From: a virus
Direction: 5' to 3' (one strand)
IMG/VR virus record: IMGVR_UViG_3300023184_000269
Location: 1 to 39,504 of that record
Length of the DNA: 39,504 nt
This document shows positions 6,941-15,384 of the stretch, piece after piece; position 1 is the stretch's first letter; the number at the start of each line of letters is the position of its first letter. The notes beneath the pieces were generated by a model. The model was not told the DNA's origin. It saw only the letters and a program-made list of their open reading frames with translations, and searched no databases. The position numbers were made by a program, and so were the translations under genes.

Positions 6941-7596
6941 CTGTTTTTATGGTAATAATCAATTGCTTTAACTAGACCTTCAATATGGTCTTGTGTTTTC
7001 TCTTTGAATATCATTGGTTGTTCGTTGTCTACGGCCATAATGATAATCAAATCATCAATAGGTGTACCAACCAATTCTTCATACATCAATGCATATGCAG
7101 TACATTGCCAAAAATAATCCAAAATATCTTCACGTTTTTTAATCTTCTTTGATGTTTTGAAATCAATGACTGATAACTTACCCTCATACTCACCAATACA
7201 ATCTACACGACCTGCCAATCCTAGTTGTGCAGACCACAATCCGACCTCTTGGTAGTGTATATTATTGATTTTGTTTAGATGTGGTTTGATTGATATGAAC
7301 ATCTCTTTGGCATCAGGCATAACAGTGCCTGGTGGTTTTGTTTCATTGTTCAAATAATATTCACACATGGTATGCATATTGGTACCACGGGATGTAGCAT
7401 GTTTGGAGATTTTGTTTGCAACTTCTTCACCAACTCTACGGCGCCATGCCATGATGGCCTCTTTTTTCTGAGCACCCACCACTGTGGTCACTGACGGTAA
7501 TTTTTTACCATCAGGTGTAACATAATATCTTTTTCCGTCAGGAAAAGTTTGAGATTCAATTTTTGGAATCTCTTTTGGTGGACAATAATTAAACAT
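6937..7596 (-). CDS. PD-(D/E)XK (RecB-like) nuclease
   Basis: 219 residues. RGTNMH (70-75) is the helix often preceding RecB/Cas4-type nuclease cores, then Glu118, GRVDCIGEY (129-137, metal ligand Asp132), VIDFKTSK (143-150, Asp145 and Lys147) and YFWQCTAYALMYE (motif with Gln164). This is the RecB/MGME1-type exonuclease pattern. It is likely a phage DNA-processing or recombination nuclease. It overlaps the upstream oxygenase gene by 8 bp, so it shares the transcript of the modification cluster although its own role is probably DNA metabolism. Confidence 0.8.
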   Translation of the reverse strand: MFNYCPPKEIPKIESQTFPDGKRYYVTPDGKKLPSVTTVVGAQKKEAIMAWRRRVGEEVANKISKHATSRGTNMHTMCEYYLNNETKPPGTVMPDAKEMFISIKPHLNKINNIHYQEVGLWSAQLGLAGRVDCIGEYEGKLSVIDFKTSKKIKKREDILDYFWQCTAYALMYEELVGTPIDDLIIIMAVDNEQPMIFKEKTQDHIEGLVKAIDYYHKNS

Positions 7597-8245
7597 AATC
7601 TATATCAAATACAAACACATTACGTGGCAACTCACTCTTGTGTACACTAACTGCGTGCCATACTTCTGGTGAATGTATTATCAACTCTCCTTTATTTGGT
7701 TTTAAACGATAAGTATCTGATTCTTCATACTCATCAATATATGTATCTTCTTTTCCATTGCGTATAAAAACCAAATCGGAACTTCCTTCTGGTACATCGA
7801 CATACAATATGGCCACAGCATCTGGACAAAAGTCTTTTTCGGAGTGGTTTGTCCTATCTTTCATGTATTTGTCTAACTTAACATGATTGTGACACATTCC
7901 TTGGCCACCTAAAAATAATCGGTTAGCCCAACTTCTCTTATAATACACTGATTTTACATCTTTGGCAATACCTAATTCTTTATGTACCAAAATTAATTGT
8001 TGTGTGAGCCATTCCACTAATCTGGAAGAACCTGGTAAATAAACTAAATCAAGATATGGTTGGCCAACCGTTGTTCGACCCGCACCTTTATGAGAATCAC
8101 CACTATTTTCACGTTTTCTGTTTATTACATCTGGCATAGCAAAAAGGTGATTGACACTTTTATCCAAATATTCATTGCGATACAAAGTTTCATCTTCACA
8201 TTGAATCTTGATAACATTACTACCAAATACGTTCTCTATTTTCAT
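7589..8245 (-). CDS. Putative Fe(II)/2-oxoglutarate oxygenase
   Basis: 218 residues. A cupin-like pattern is visible: CHNHVKLD (His119 and His121), the strand AVAILYVDVPEGSSDLVFIRN, then GELIIHSPEVWHAVSVHKSELPRNVFVFD with predicted ligand His197 and 2-oxoglutarate-binding Arg208. This resembles phage proteins of the 2OG-FeII_Oxy_5 type, where HxH can replace HxD. Possible reaction: hydroxylation of a protein or peptide side chain. It overlaps the radical SAM gene by 4 bp, linking it to the modification cluster. Confidence 0.65.
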   Translation of the reverse strand: MKIENVFGSNVIKIQCEDETLYRNEYLDKSVNHLFAMPDVINRKRENSGDSHKGAGRTTVGQPYLDLVYLPGSSRLVEWLTQQLILVHKELGIAKDVKSVYYKRSWANRLFLGGQGMCHNHVKLDKYMKDRTNHSEKDFCPDAVAILYVDVPEGSSDLVFIRNGKEDTYIDEYEESDTYRLKPNKGELIIHSPEVWHAVSVHKSELPRNVFVFDIDYV

Positions 8246-9774
8246 AGTATTAAATTTTTATATTCCTCAACCTTAATTCGGTTTAATTCCGGAATATTAT
8301 ATTTTACAATCAATTCATTTTCAGTCATCTCAAACATATCTTCATATGTGACACCTAAATTGGCCATGTTGTGCATACCAAAAGCAGCAATTTTATTTTT
8401 TGGTGCTCTAAACTGATGAAAATATTCACTTATGTTTTTGCATGTACTATAATTTAACTGTTGTGATGGTAATTTCCAATTGGATATCGTATCAAATTCA
8501 TAACCATATATCTGAGGATTTATACCAAATTTAGAATTAAATTTATCTAACTCTTTATTTTTATAATTGAATAACATGAGTGGATAGAACATAATTTCTT
8601 GTAATGGATTATCATCTTCTAAAGACCATTCAAACAATTCATCAAAGTATTCTCTAGTGTCATAGGGTAAACCTAAAATGAAACCAGAACTGATATTGAC
8701 TTTGTTTTTCCATTGTTCTGCAAGCCAATATAATCTATCCTTTACCTTGTTTGGATGTAATCCTTTACCAATAGCTTTAGCACTGTCTGGTTGTAAAGTT
8801 TCGATGCCAAAAAATGTTCCAATCAAACCCATTTCTGTCAGCAACTGTGCTTGATGTGGATATTTGTTCATCAAGTCTATTCTAAGATAACATGTTAGTT
8901 TTGGTTTAAATGGTAAACTGGTGAACATTTTGTGTAGTTCTTCGAGTTTATCATTATCATCATTAAAGGTATCGTCCGTAAGATAATAAGAAGTAGTTCC
9001 GGTCGATTCATATGTTCGTATTAATTCATCCTTAACTTCTTCATAAGACCTAAGATAAGTACCTTTCTTTTTACCTAGTAAAGGGTAGGAACAAAATTTG
9101 CATTTGAAAATACAACCTCTGGCCATCTCAATTGGTAAACTTTCACCTCGTAATATATTGAAATTTTTATCCCACCAATGAGTGGAGATGCAATCCATTT
9201 TTGGTTCATCATATTTGAAAGAATCTATTTTACAACTCTTTACACCATCAATTTGAATTTCTTCAGCATGTTCAATTGATTGTTTTTTTCCTGCGAGGTA
9301 ATCGGTCAAATCTAAAACGGATACATCAGCATTACCCAAAACATAATAATCTATCTTATTATCAAGCATTACAAATGGTGTCTTTGTTCCACCATATACG
9401 ATTTTCGCATCACTATTAGTTCTTATGTAATCAAGTATCTCATGAATTTGTGCAGGATCAGATTTCCAGTACATTTCATTTTTCATTGAACATTTTTCAT
9501 CATGAGTTTTATTTTTAACAATATCATTGCCCGTTTCTGGCCAGAAAAACGTTGAACTGAATCCTACCCATATCGTTTTTTTATCCAAGTGTTTTTTCAA
9601 AACTTGTAGTATTTCTTCTTTCGTAAATTCAACAACATAATCAAAAACAAAGGTGGAATAACCAGATTCAATTAGTGCAGAAGCAATTCTATATGCACCA
9701 AGACTTCTTTGTATCTTACTGTAATTTTCTGTAGGATTTGTTATTCCACCATTTATGATGATGCACTCAGCCAT
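8242..9774 (-). CDS. B12-binding-type radical SAM protein
   Basis: 510 residues. The N-terminal ~170 residues look like the Rossmann domain found in front of B12-dependent radical SAM enzymes, but I see no DxHxxG cobalamin motif. The radical SAM core starts with ARGCIFKCKFCSY (Cys221, Cys225, Cys228 for the 4Fe-4S cluster) and continues with YYLTDDTFN, a GIETLQPDS strand and GFILGLPYDT. Family members methylate or rearrange unactivated carbons. Overlaps of 8 bp with the halogenase and 4 bp with the downstream oxygenase indicate one operon. Substrate unknown; the Asn-Cys-repeat protein is the obvious candidate. Confidence 0.8.
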   Translation of the reverse strand: MAECIIINGGITNPTENYSKIQRSLGAYRIASALIESGYSTFVFDYVVEFTKEEILQVLKKHLDKKTIWVGFSSTFFWPETGNDIVKNKTHDEKCSMKNEMYWKSDPAQIHEILDYIRTNSDAKIVYGGTKTPFVMLDNKIDYYVLGNADVSVLDLTDYLAGKKQSIEHAEEIQIDGVKSCKIDSFKYDEPKMDCISTHWWDKNFNILRGESLPIEMARGCIFKCKFCSYPLLGKKKGTYLRSYEEVKDELIRTYESTGTTSYYLTDDTFNDDNDKLEELHKMFTSLPFKPKLTCYLRIDLMNKYPHQAQLLTEMGLIGTFFGIETLQPDSAKAIGKGLHPNKVKDRLYWLAEQWKNKVNISSGFILGLPYDTREYFDELFEWSLEDDNPLQEIMFYPLMLFNYKNKELDKFNSKFGINPQIYGYEFDTISNWKLPSQQLNYSTCKNISEYFHQFRAPKNKIAAFGMHNMANLGVTYEDMFEMTENELIVKYNIPELNRIKVEEYKNLIL

Positions 9775-11275
9775 TCTTCATTTTCTCCAAAAAATCATAG
9801 TGATTCATTAGTTTTTTACTCATTTGTTCAAACAAACCTTGTACATCCAAATTGAGTTGTTCTTCATTTACATATTTTTTTGCATTAATTGCATTAAAGT
9901 GTTTAATACCTGAACCAACTTGTAACCAACTGTGTTCACTGAACATACCATTGAATGTGATATTAGAACCAATACGTGATGTTTCTATTGCGTCAACATA
10001 ATCTAAAACTTGTTGTTTCGGTAAATCATCAATACAAAAATCATTCAAACTTTTGAGGAAATGTGGAGTCTTATTTTTTGTTCTGAAATTTCTCCAAAAT
10101 TCACTATCTTCTCTTTTACTCAGATAGTGAAAATGAATGAAATTCAAAATATCAAGATTAATTCTTTTAGTTGTATCATTAAAGTATTTTTGTTCAATTA
10201 AGTCCTGATTAATTAAAGCATCTTTGATTTTTCCCCAATAATTTAACATGAGTATTGTGGTCCAAATACTTGTTGCCTCAAGTGGCTCAACAAAACTCGC
10301 ACTCAATCCTAGTGCAATACAGTTCTTAATACAACCATCATCATAACAACCAGGATCAAAACTAAACATTCTTGGACTGTTTATCTCATGGCCAAGATAT
10401 TCTTCTAATTCTTGCTTGATTTCTTCATCTGTTGCATAGTTTGAATCGAAAACATAACCACATCCAAATCTACCTTGAACTGGAATTTTCCACATCCAAC
10501 CATGTTTCATAGCAATTGATTCTGTATATGGTGGTATTTCTTTTGTGTCATTCTGTAGAAAGAATGGCATGGCTCGGTTCATTGGCAAATATTCTTTATA
10601 AGAATTCCAATTAGACTTATAAAATTTACCAATAATTAGACGTTTGAAGCCTGAACAATCAAATGCATAATCTGTATCAATCTGTGAAGCAGATTTCAAT
10701 CCAAAACCAGTGATGTAATCGTTATTATCAACTTTAATCTCAACAACTTCATCATCTATTAAATTAATACCTCTTTCTAGCCCAATAGTTTGTAGGTATT
10801 TGGCTAATAGGTTTGCATCAAAATGTAATGCATCATTCCCAATTTTAACAAAATTGTTTTGATATTGTACTTTGTTTTCTTCAGATAATTTTGTGGCCAA
10901 CTGTACATCATTATAACAATCACCCTCTGAAATTTTTTGAAATTGATAATTACTTAAATCAATTATATCTCCACCTAATGAACCTATTAGTGGTCCTTCA
11001 AATGTGTGATAGAAGTGTTTACCATCACCGTTCCAGTTTGTAAATTTGATGTTATTTTTTATAGTTCCTTTAGCGTGTTTTATGATACCACTAACAGGAA
11101 TATCAATAGATTTTAAAAAATCAATAAAAATTGGTGTGGTGCCTTCACCTGCACCCAATATTCCAATTTCACTACTAGCAATAACTGAAACATTGTCATC
11201 AGGACAATTCTTTTTTACAAATAATGCGGTCAACCAACCAGCGGTACCGCCGCCGACAATCGTATAATTTTTCAT
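9767..11275 (-). CDS. FAD-dependent tryptophan halogenase family protein
   Basis: 502 residues, normal for the family. FAD-binding GGGTAG at 8-13; GAGEGTTP; Lys73 in the TIKNNIKFTNW segment at the place of the catalytic lysine (Lys79 in PrnA); the signature WMWKIP (WxWxIP) at 260-265; and FVEPLEATS (328-336) corresponding to the conserved catalytic-glutamate region. These enzymes use FADH2, O2 and halide to halogenate aromatic substrates, usually tryptophan. In this operon the likely target is a Trp of the cluster's peptide, which ends in Trp. No flavin reductase is seen nearby, so the host would supply FADH2. No clear RBS precedes the ATG. Confidence 0.88.
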   Translation of the reverse strand: MKNYTIVGGGTAGWLTALFVKKNCPDDNVSVIASSEIGILGAGEGTTPIFIDFLKSIDIPVSGIIKHAKGTIKNNIKFTNWNGDGKHFYHTFEGPLIGSLGGDIIDLSNYQFQKISEGDCYNDVQLATKLSEENKVQYQNNFVKIGNDALHFDANLLAKYLQTIGLERGINLIDDEVVEIKVDNNDYITGFGLKSASQIDTDYAFDCSGFKRLIIGKFYKSNWNSYKEYLPMNRAMPFFLQNDTKEIPPYTESIAMKHGWMWKIPVQGRFGCGYVFDSNYATDEEIKQELEEYLGHEINSPRMFSFDPGCYDDGCIKNCIALGLSASFVEPLEATSIWTTILMLNYWGKIKDALINQDLIEQKYFNDTTKRINLDILNFIHFHYLSKREDSEFWRNFRTKNKTPHFLKSLNDFCIDDLPKQQVLDYVDAIETSRIGSNITFNGMFSEHSWLQVGSGIKHFNAINAKKYVNEEQLNLDVQGLFEQMSKKLMNHYDFLEKMKNG

Positions 11276-11287
11276 AATAAATGTTTT

Positions 11288-11950
11288 TTAAAGTTCAACT
11301 TTGGCCGCTGTGAAGTTTTCCGACTTCGTGTTTTCGTAATAATCTTGAATTGCATTTAATATAGATTCATCATGTGATGAGATATCATCAATAACTGATT
11401 TTGGAATAATAAATCTATACGTTGCCGAATCTATGTAATCATATAATAACGTACAACTGAATAATAGATTTTCTTCATCGTTATAAATTTCATAAAAATT
11501 TGGATCTTTAATAAATTCAAATTGATTTATTCTTCTCAACAACTCTTTTACAACATCTGTTTGTTCTTCTGGTGAAACTACATTGTCAATATTAACAATT
11601 ATATTAGTTTCAGGATTTAAGAAAAAGAAAGATTCAATAAGATGATTATCCTTTGTTAACAAACACATTTCATTATTCTTTGTATTCAAAAAGCCTTTTA
11701 TAATGGATTCAAGTTTTTCCTTATTTTCGATTATGTATGGTGATATGGTAGACTTACATATTGACTTAGGCACAACTAAGTCAATATAATTTTTATCATC
11801 ATATATCTTAAATAATAAACTATCAATATTATTAAGTTGTTGTCTCCAAGAAATTGGAACAAGGTCGACCTCAACATTAACAACAGTAGATATAGATTTT
11901 AAGAAATCGATATGATCCTGCAAGTCTTTTGTTATATTTAAACCAGACAT
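11288..11950 (-). CDS. Unknown protein of the modification cluster
   Basis: 220 residues, not recognised. No signal peptide, membrane segment or metal motif. It appears to be two similar halves of alpha/beta type: each holds a phrase such as NIDSLLFKIYDDKNYIDLVVPKSI (first) and NLLFSCTLLYDYIDSATYRFIIPKSV (second), suggesting an internal duplication. Strong RBS (GGAGG), and the ATG follows the maturase stop directly (TAAATG), so it is translationally coupled to the SPASM enzyme. It may be a peptide-binding partner or chaperone for the maturation enzymes; that is inference. Confidence 0.7.
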   Translation of the reverse strand: MSGLNITKDLQDHIDFLKSISTVVNVEVDLVPISWRQQLNNIDSLLFKIYDDKNYIDLVVPKSICKSTISPYIIENKEKLESIIKGFLNTKNNEMCLLTKDNHLIESFFFLNPETNIIVNIDNVVSPEEQTDVVKELLRRINQFEFIKDPNFYEIYNDEENLLFSCTLLYDYIDSATYRFIIPKSVIDDISSHDESILNAIQDYYENTKSENFTAAKVEL

Positions 11951-13396
11951 TTATGCCTCCACTCTAGATTTTCCGTAAATTTGAACTTCATCAATGGAAC
12001 CAATTTTTTCAGCCACAACTTTAATTGGAATAATCTTATTAACTTTCTTTTCTTCGTGCTTGTATGCTGTGCCCCAAATGTCCTGTCTGTCTAAAGGTAA
12101 ACCATCACCTTTAATTGTTACAGGAATAAAACCATCAGTAATCTTCTCAATGGCCAAAGCAAACAAAACAACATTGTCTGAATAGGCATTTGCACAGGTT
12201 ACGTCCCAATGTTTTCCGTCCAAATACATACATGAACCCTTACATAAGTGTAAAACTGGACAATCAGTACAACTAATTTCATTTTTTCTAGCTTTCCAAT
12301 GTGTGACAGATTTTAATTCAACGTTATCATAATCTGATAAATTGCCAGCTAGATGAGATTCACCATTTTTACTGGTTTCAACTACAGAAACATTTTGGCA
12401 TGTAACTACGTTGCCTTTTAAATCCAAAGCGATAGTTTCTGGTTTTTCCATACCACATTTTTGGCCAACATATTTTGACTCAACGTGCGCCAAAGTGTTT
12501 CTAATAAAATCATCAATTTTTTGAAACGTTAAGTGAAAATTGATTTCTCCATTGGTTGAATAGATATCATTAAATGATGTTTTTCTGTAATTAAAATGTT
12601 CATCTAATGTAATTAAAGAATTGTTAACTGCAGCATCATCATATGCATCAATGAAACCACCTTCACCAATCGTGACTGATTTGTCACCTGTTAATTCAAA
12701 GAAGTAATTGTATATAGCTTCACGACTTATGTTTTTATTATTCATCATGGCATTGAAACTCAATCTTCCTTGTGGTGCCATGACCTTATAAAATTCCAGT
12801 ATAATTTTTTTCTTTTCTGGATCATCGAATGGGTCAGGTCCACGAACAAATTGACCTGGTCCATCATGACTGATAGCCACACCAAAACCCATATAGTATA
12901 ACCAAGAACATATTTCTCTAGTTAATAGAGTGCCATTCGTCACCATGGTAAATTTAACTTTATTATTCCAGTGACTGTACTTTTCTGCAAATGCTTCTGC
13001 TAAAGGTTTTAATGTTTTCCAATAAACGAGAGGTTCGCCGCCCCAGAACTCAACGAGTAGACCTTGTTCTTCCGTAAGATTTAATACTTCCAATTTTTTC
13101 ATAAAATCTTCAATATCTTTTTTACTGGTTTCTGGCGGTCTCTCAACAAATCTTTGAGAACAATAATCGCAAGAATAGTTACAAGACAAACCTAATTGAA
13201 TTTTAATTGTACTAATGTTTTTGGATTTTTTTAGTGGCATATCCTTGGAAAAAGGAATAGTCTCTTGCATTGGTGGTTTTTCAATTGTTGGATACTCAAA
13301 AACAGAACCATTAGATTCACTCAATGTTCCAGAAACATTATCATAATAAAAAGTTTTTTGTTCACCTTTTTTTTCAGCACAAATTTCAAAAATCAT
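11951..13396 (-). CDS. Radical SAM/SPASM peptide or protein maturase
   Basis: 481 residues. CNYSCDYC (Cys72, Cys76, Cys79) binds the SAM cluster; FWGGEPLVYW is the GGEP motif; MVTNGTLLT follows. The C-terminal SPASM region has the expected cysteines (Cys in KCGMEK, VTCQN, CTDCPVLHLCKGSC and TCANAY) for auxiliary Fe-S clusters. SPASM enzymes install thioether, C-C or other crosslinks in peptides, or act as anaerobic sulfatase maturases. The gene starts 24 bp downstream of the Asn-Cys-repeat gene with RBS AAGGA, the usual layout of precursor and maturase. Substrate assignment is inference. Confidence 0.87.
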   Translation of the reverse strand: MIFEICAEKKGEQKTFYYDNVSGTLSESNGSVFEYPTIEKPPMQETIPFSKDMPLKKSKNISTIKIQLGLSCNYSCDYCSQRFVERPPETSKKDIEDFMKKLEVLNLTEEQGLLVEFWGGEPLVYWKTLKPLAEAFAEKYSHWNNKVKFTMVTNGTLLTREICSWLYYMGFGVAISHDGPGQFVRGPDPFDDPEKKKIILEFYKVMAPQGRLSFNAMMNNKNISREAIYNYFFELTGDKSVTIGEGGFIDAYDDAAVNNSLITLDEHFNYRKTSFNDIYSTNGEINFHLTFQKIDDFIRNTLAHVESKYVGQKCGMEKPETIALDLKGNVVTCQNVSVVETSKNGESHLAGNLSDYDNVELKSVTHWKARKNEISCTDCPVLHLCKGSCMYLDGKHWDVTCANAYSDNVVLFALAIEKITDGFIPVTIKGDGLPLDRQDIWGTAYKHEEKKVNKIIPIKVVAEKIGSIDEVQIYGKSRVEA

Positions 13397-13420
13397 ATTT
13401 TTCCTTTAATTACCAACATT

Positions 13421-13840
13421 TTACCAACAAGCACAAGCACAAATCCAACAGGCACAATTACAATTGATAGTAGTACCACTAGTAGTACAATTATACGTAC
13501 AGGCACAGTTGCAATTTGGTTGTAAAAAATTTTGTGTATCACAATTTGTACAGTTGACAGTACCACTTATCAGACAATTACCACAATTTTTATTACCACA
13601 ATTACAATTATTGGTACAATTACCATTACTACAATTCCCAGCCATGTTACTTTGATACCATGCTTTATTATGTACTGTATCTAAGTCCTTAACATCTGTA
13701 GAGCCGGCAATCACAGCTGTGCCAACAGTTCGTCTTGTGTTGTCTTTAACCCAAGACATAGATGGACTAGCGCCTGTGGCACTAGCTGTTTCAGTTTTTA
13801 CATCATTTAATGAAATTGCTCCGGTAGCTGGTGTTGTCAT
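13421..13840 (-). CDS. Asn-Cys-repeat protein, candidate modified precursor or virion protein
   Basis: 139 residues in two parts. Residues 1-69 have no cysteine and start with PATGAISLNDVKTE, like the N-terminal ISLND motif of many phage virion or fibre proteins. Residues 70-139 hold 18 cysteines; 13 are preceded by Asn, 4 by Ala and 1 by Ile. The end is CNCACWICACACW, so two of its four tryptophans (132 and 139) lie in the Cys tail. Immediately downstream are a SPASM maturase and a tryptophan halogenase; an oxygenase lies upstream. Best guess: substrate of this enzyme set, either a RiPP-like precursor with a leader or a virion-attached protein with a modified tail. It could instead be a metal-binding protein. 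Confidence 0.8.
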   Translation of the reverse strand: MTTPATGAISLNDVKTETASATGASPSMSWVKDNTRRTVGTAVIAGSTDVKDLDTVHNKAWYQSNMAGNCSNGNCTNNCNCGNKNCGNCLISGTVNCTNCDTQNFLQPNCNCACTYNCTTSGTTINCNCACWICACACW

Positions 13841-13867
13841 ATTTTTCTCTAATGTTTATTACCCTAT

Positions 13868-13875
13868 TATTTATG
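13868..13875 (-). promoter_or_regulatory. Near-consensus late promoter (CATAAATA)
   Basis: One mismatch to TATAAATA, 28 bp upstream of the Asn-Cys-repeat gene, overlapping the stop of the preceding oxygenase. It could give the precursor gene extra late transcription. Weak evidence. Confidence 0.35.
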
Positions 13876-14479
13876 ATAGGTTATAATGATGGTACCTGTC
13901 TGATATTTGATTTTGATTCTGATATTCAATAGAAAAATTATTAAGGAAGAAGTTTAATGTTAAACGGGAATCATCTACAGTTTTACCAAATCCAAAATTG
14001 GCGGAATGCATATAGTCACCTCGATACAAAACCATTCTATTATATTTGTATCCAAAATTACATTCTCCGTCTTTAATTATTTTTGTTCCATGATTATTAA
14101 ATCGGTCTTTGAAATGTTTGTTCAAGTATACCACACCAGAAAATAATGTTGTATCTTTGTGTGGCCACTTATCATTAGGTATATCATACTCTGTTACATA
14201 ATGAAATAAACAAACTGATTGACATTTAACAATAATATTACAGTCATCTCTAACGTAATCTTTGAATGTAAAAGCCTTATTTATTATCACATTGGTAATT
14301 TTTTTATGTAAATTTTCATCCAAGTAAGATAGTTGTAAGGTTCTTTTACCGCTGTAAGTGATACCACTACTTAATGTAGGGTTTTCTTCGCAAGAATAAT
14401 ATTTCTGTCTCTTAGCTATTTCCACAATCTCATCTGGATCATCGAATATGTCATCAATACACATTATATCTGAAAACAT
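13871..14479 (-). CDS. Fe(II)/2-oxoglutarate oxygenase
   Basis: 202 residues with a clean facial triad: WPHKDTTLFSGVVYL (His107-x-Asp109), DYMHSANF (His158) and Arg172 in DSRLTLNFFL, 14 residues after His158, as is typical for the 2-oxoglutarate salt bridge. The fold resembles small phage or bacterial oxygenases that I recall near tryptophan halogenase genes. Likely hydroxylates an amino-acid side chain. First gene of the modification cluster; the precursor gene follows after 30 bp. Confidence 0.8.
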   Translation of the reverse strand: MFSDIMCIDDIFDDPDEIVEIAKRQKYYSCEENPTLSSGITYSGKRTLQLSYLDENLHKKITNVIINKAFTFKDYVRDDCNIIVKCQSVCLFHYVTEYDIPNDKWPHKDTTLFSGVVYLNKHFKDRFNNHGTKIIKDGECNFGYKYNRMVLYRGDYMHSANFGFGKTVDDSRLTLNFFLNNFSIEYQNQNQISDRYHHYNLS

Positions 14480-14480
14480 A

Positions 14481-15245
14481 TTAATATCCTAAATCCTCAC
14501 AGGCCACAATCCATTGTTTAACTAAACTGGAACGAACAATATCGTCTGGTGTAAAGTATATTTCTTGAAATGATGGCATCTTACGTGCCACTTCCAAGAA
14601 ACTATGGAATGCTGTTTGGTCTTTGTTACTCTTAATTAAATCAGTTTGTTTGAAATCACCTGAAAATATGATTTTGGACCTATGTCCAACACGGGTGATA
14701 ATTGTATTTACTTCTGACCAATTCAAATTCTGATTTTCATCAACTATAATAATAGCATCATCAATAGAAATACCACGAATGGCAGTAGTAGAAATAAATC
14801 GCACATGATTTTGTTCCTTTAATCTATCCCATGCATCTGAACGGCCGAATAAAGTAGATGCAATTTCTTTGTAAGGCAATTCATAGATTTCTTGTTTTTC
14901 TTCAAGATTACCTGGTAAATAACCAACGTCACGTAATTGCACAAGTGACCTTACAACTACCACTTGTTTGAAAGAATTGGATTTATCCAAAACTTCTTCT
15001 AGTGATTTATATAGCGCCAAAAAAGTTTTGCCTACCCCAGGACTACCAAATAGTCCCATGAAGTAGGCACCGCCTTTATACATCTCAAAGAATAATCTTT
15101 GATTTTCTGTTAGTGGATCAAATGTCTTTAGATGGTCTGGTTTAATTCTCAATGAATTGTTTACTGCTGGTTGATGCCTTGTCTTATTCTCATCATCCTG
15201 TAATTGTTCCGCTGCGTATTTGGCTGTTGTTCTTTTGGTAACCAT
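14481..15245 (-). CDS. phoH: PhoH-like ATPase
   Basis: 254 residues from ATG 15245 (RBS AAGGGG 6 nt upstream); a TTG one codon earlier is less likely. Walker A GSPGVGKT (67-74), Walker B DAIIIVDENQN (163-173) and SGDFKQTD (195-202) are diagnostic of PhoH. PhoH proteins are RNA/DNA helicase-like P-loop ATPases common in large phages; their phage role is unsettled. One-bp gap to the oxygenase downstream. Confidence 0.92.
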   Translation of the reverse strand: MVTKRTTAKYAAEQLQDDENKTRHQPAVNNSLRIKPDHLKTFDPLTENQRLFFEMYKGGAYFMGLFGSPGVGKTFLALYKSLEEVLDKSNSFKQVVVVRSLVQLRDVGYLPGNLEEKQEIYELPYKEIASTLFGRSDAWDRLKEQNHVRFISTTAIRGISIDDAIIIVDENQNLNWSEVNTIITRVGHRSKIIFSGDFKQTDLIKSNKDQTAFHSFLEVARKMPSFQEIYFTPDDIVRSSLVKQWIVACEDLGY

Positions 15246-15384
15246 CAATTCCCCTTTGAAATATTGCTGAAACTTTTTTAGTAGTATCGGGTTTCTTTTT
15301 CTTCCGATTCTTGCTGGAATTCTTTACCTCAGGTATCTCCTCAATTTTCTTTTTTGGTAGAAATAGGGCTGGTATCTGCGCCAT
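15193..15384 (-). CDS. Small lysine-rich protein of unknown function
   Basis: 63 residues from ATG 15384, overlapping the preceding stop (TGATG). It is rich in Lys (PKKKIEEIPE, KNRKKKKPDTTKK). It overlaps the start of phoH by 53 bp, which is long for this genome and lowers confidence. Possibly a nucleic-acid-binding protein. Confidence 0.5.
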   Translation of the reverse strand: MAQIPALFLPKKKIEEIPEVKNSSKNRKKKKPDTTKKVSAIFQRGIDGYQKNNSQIRSGTITG

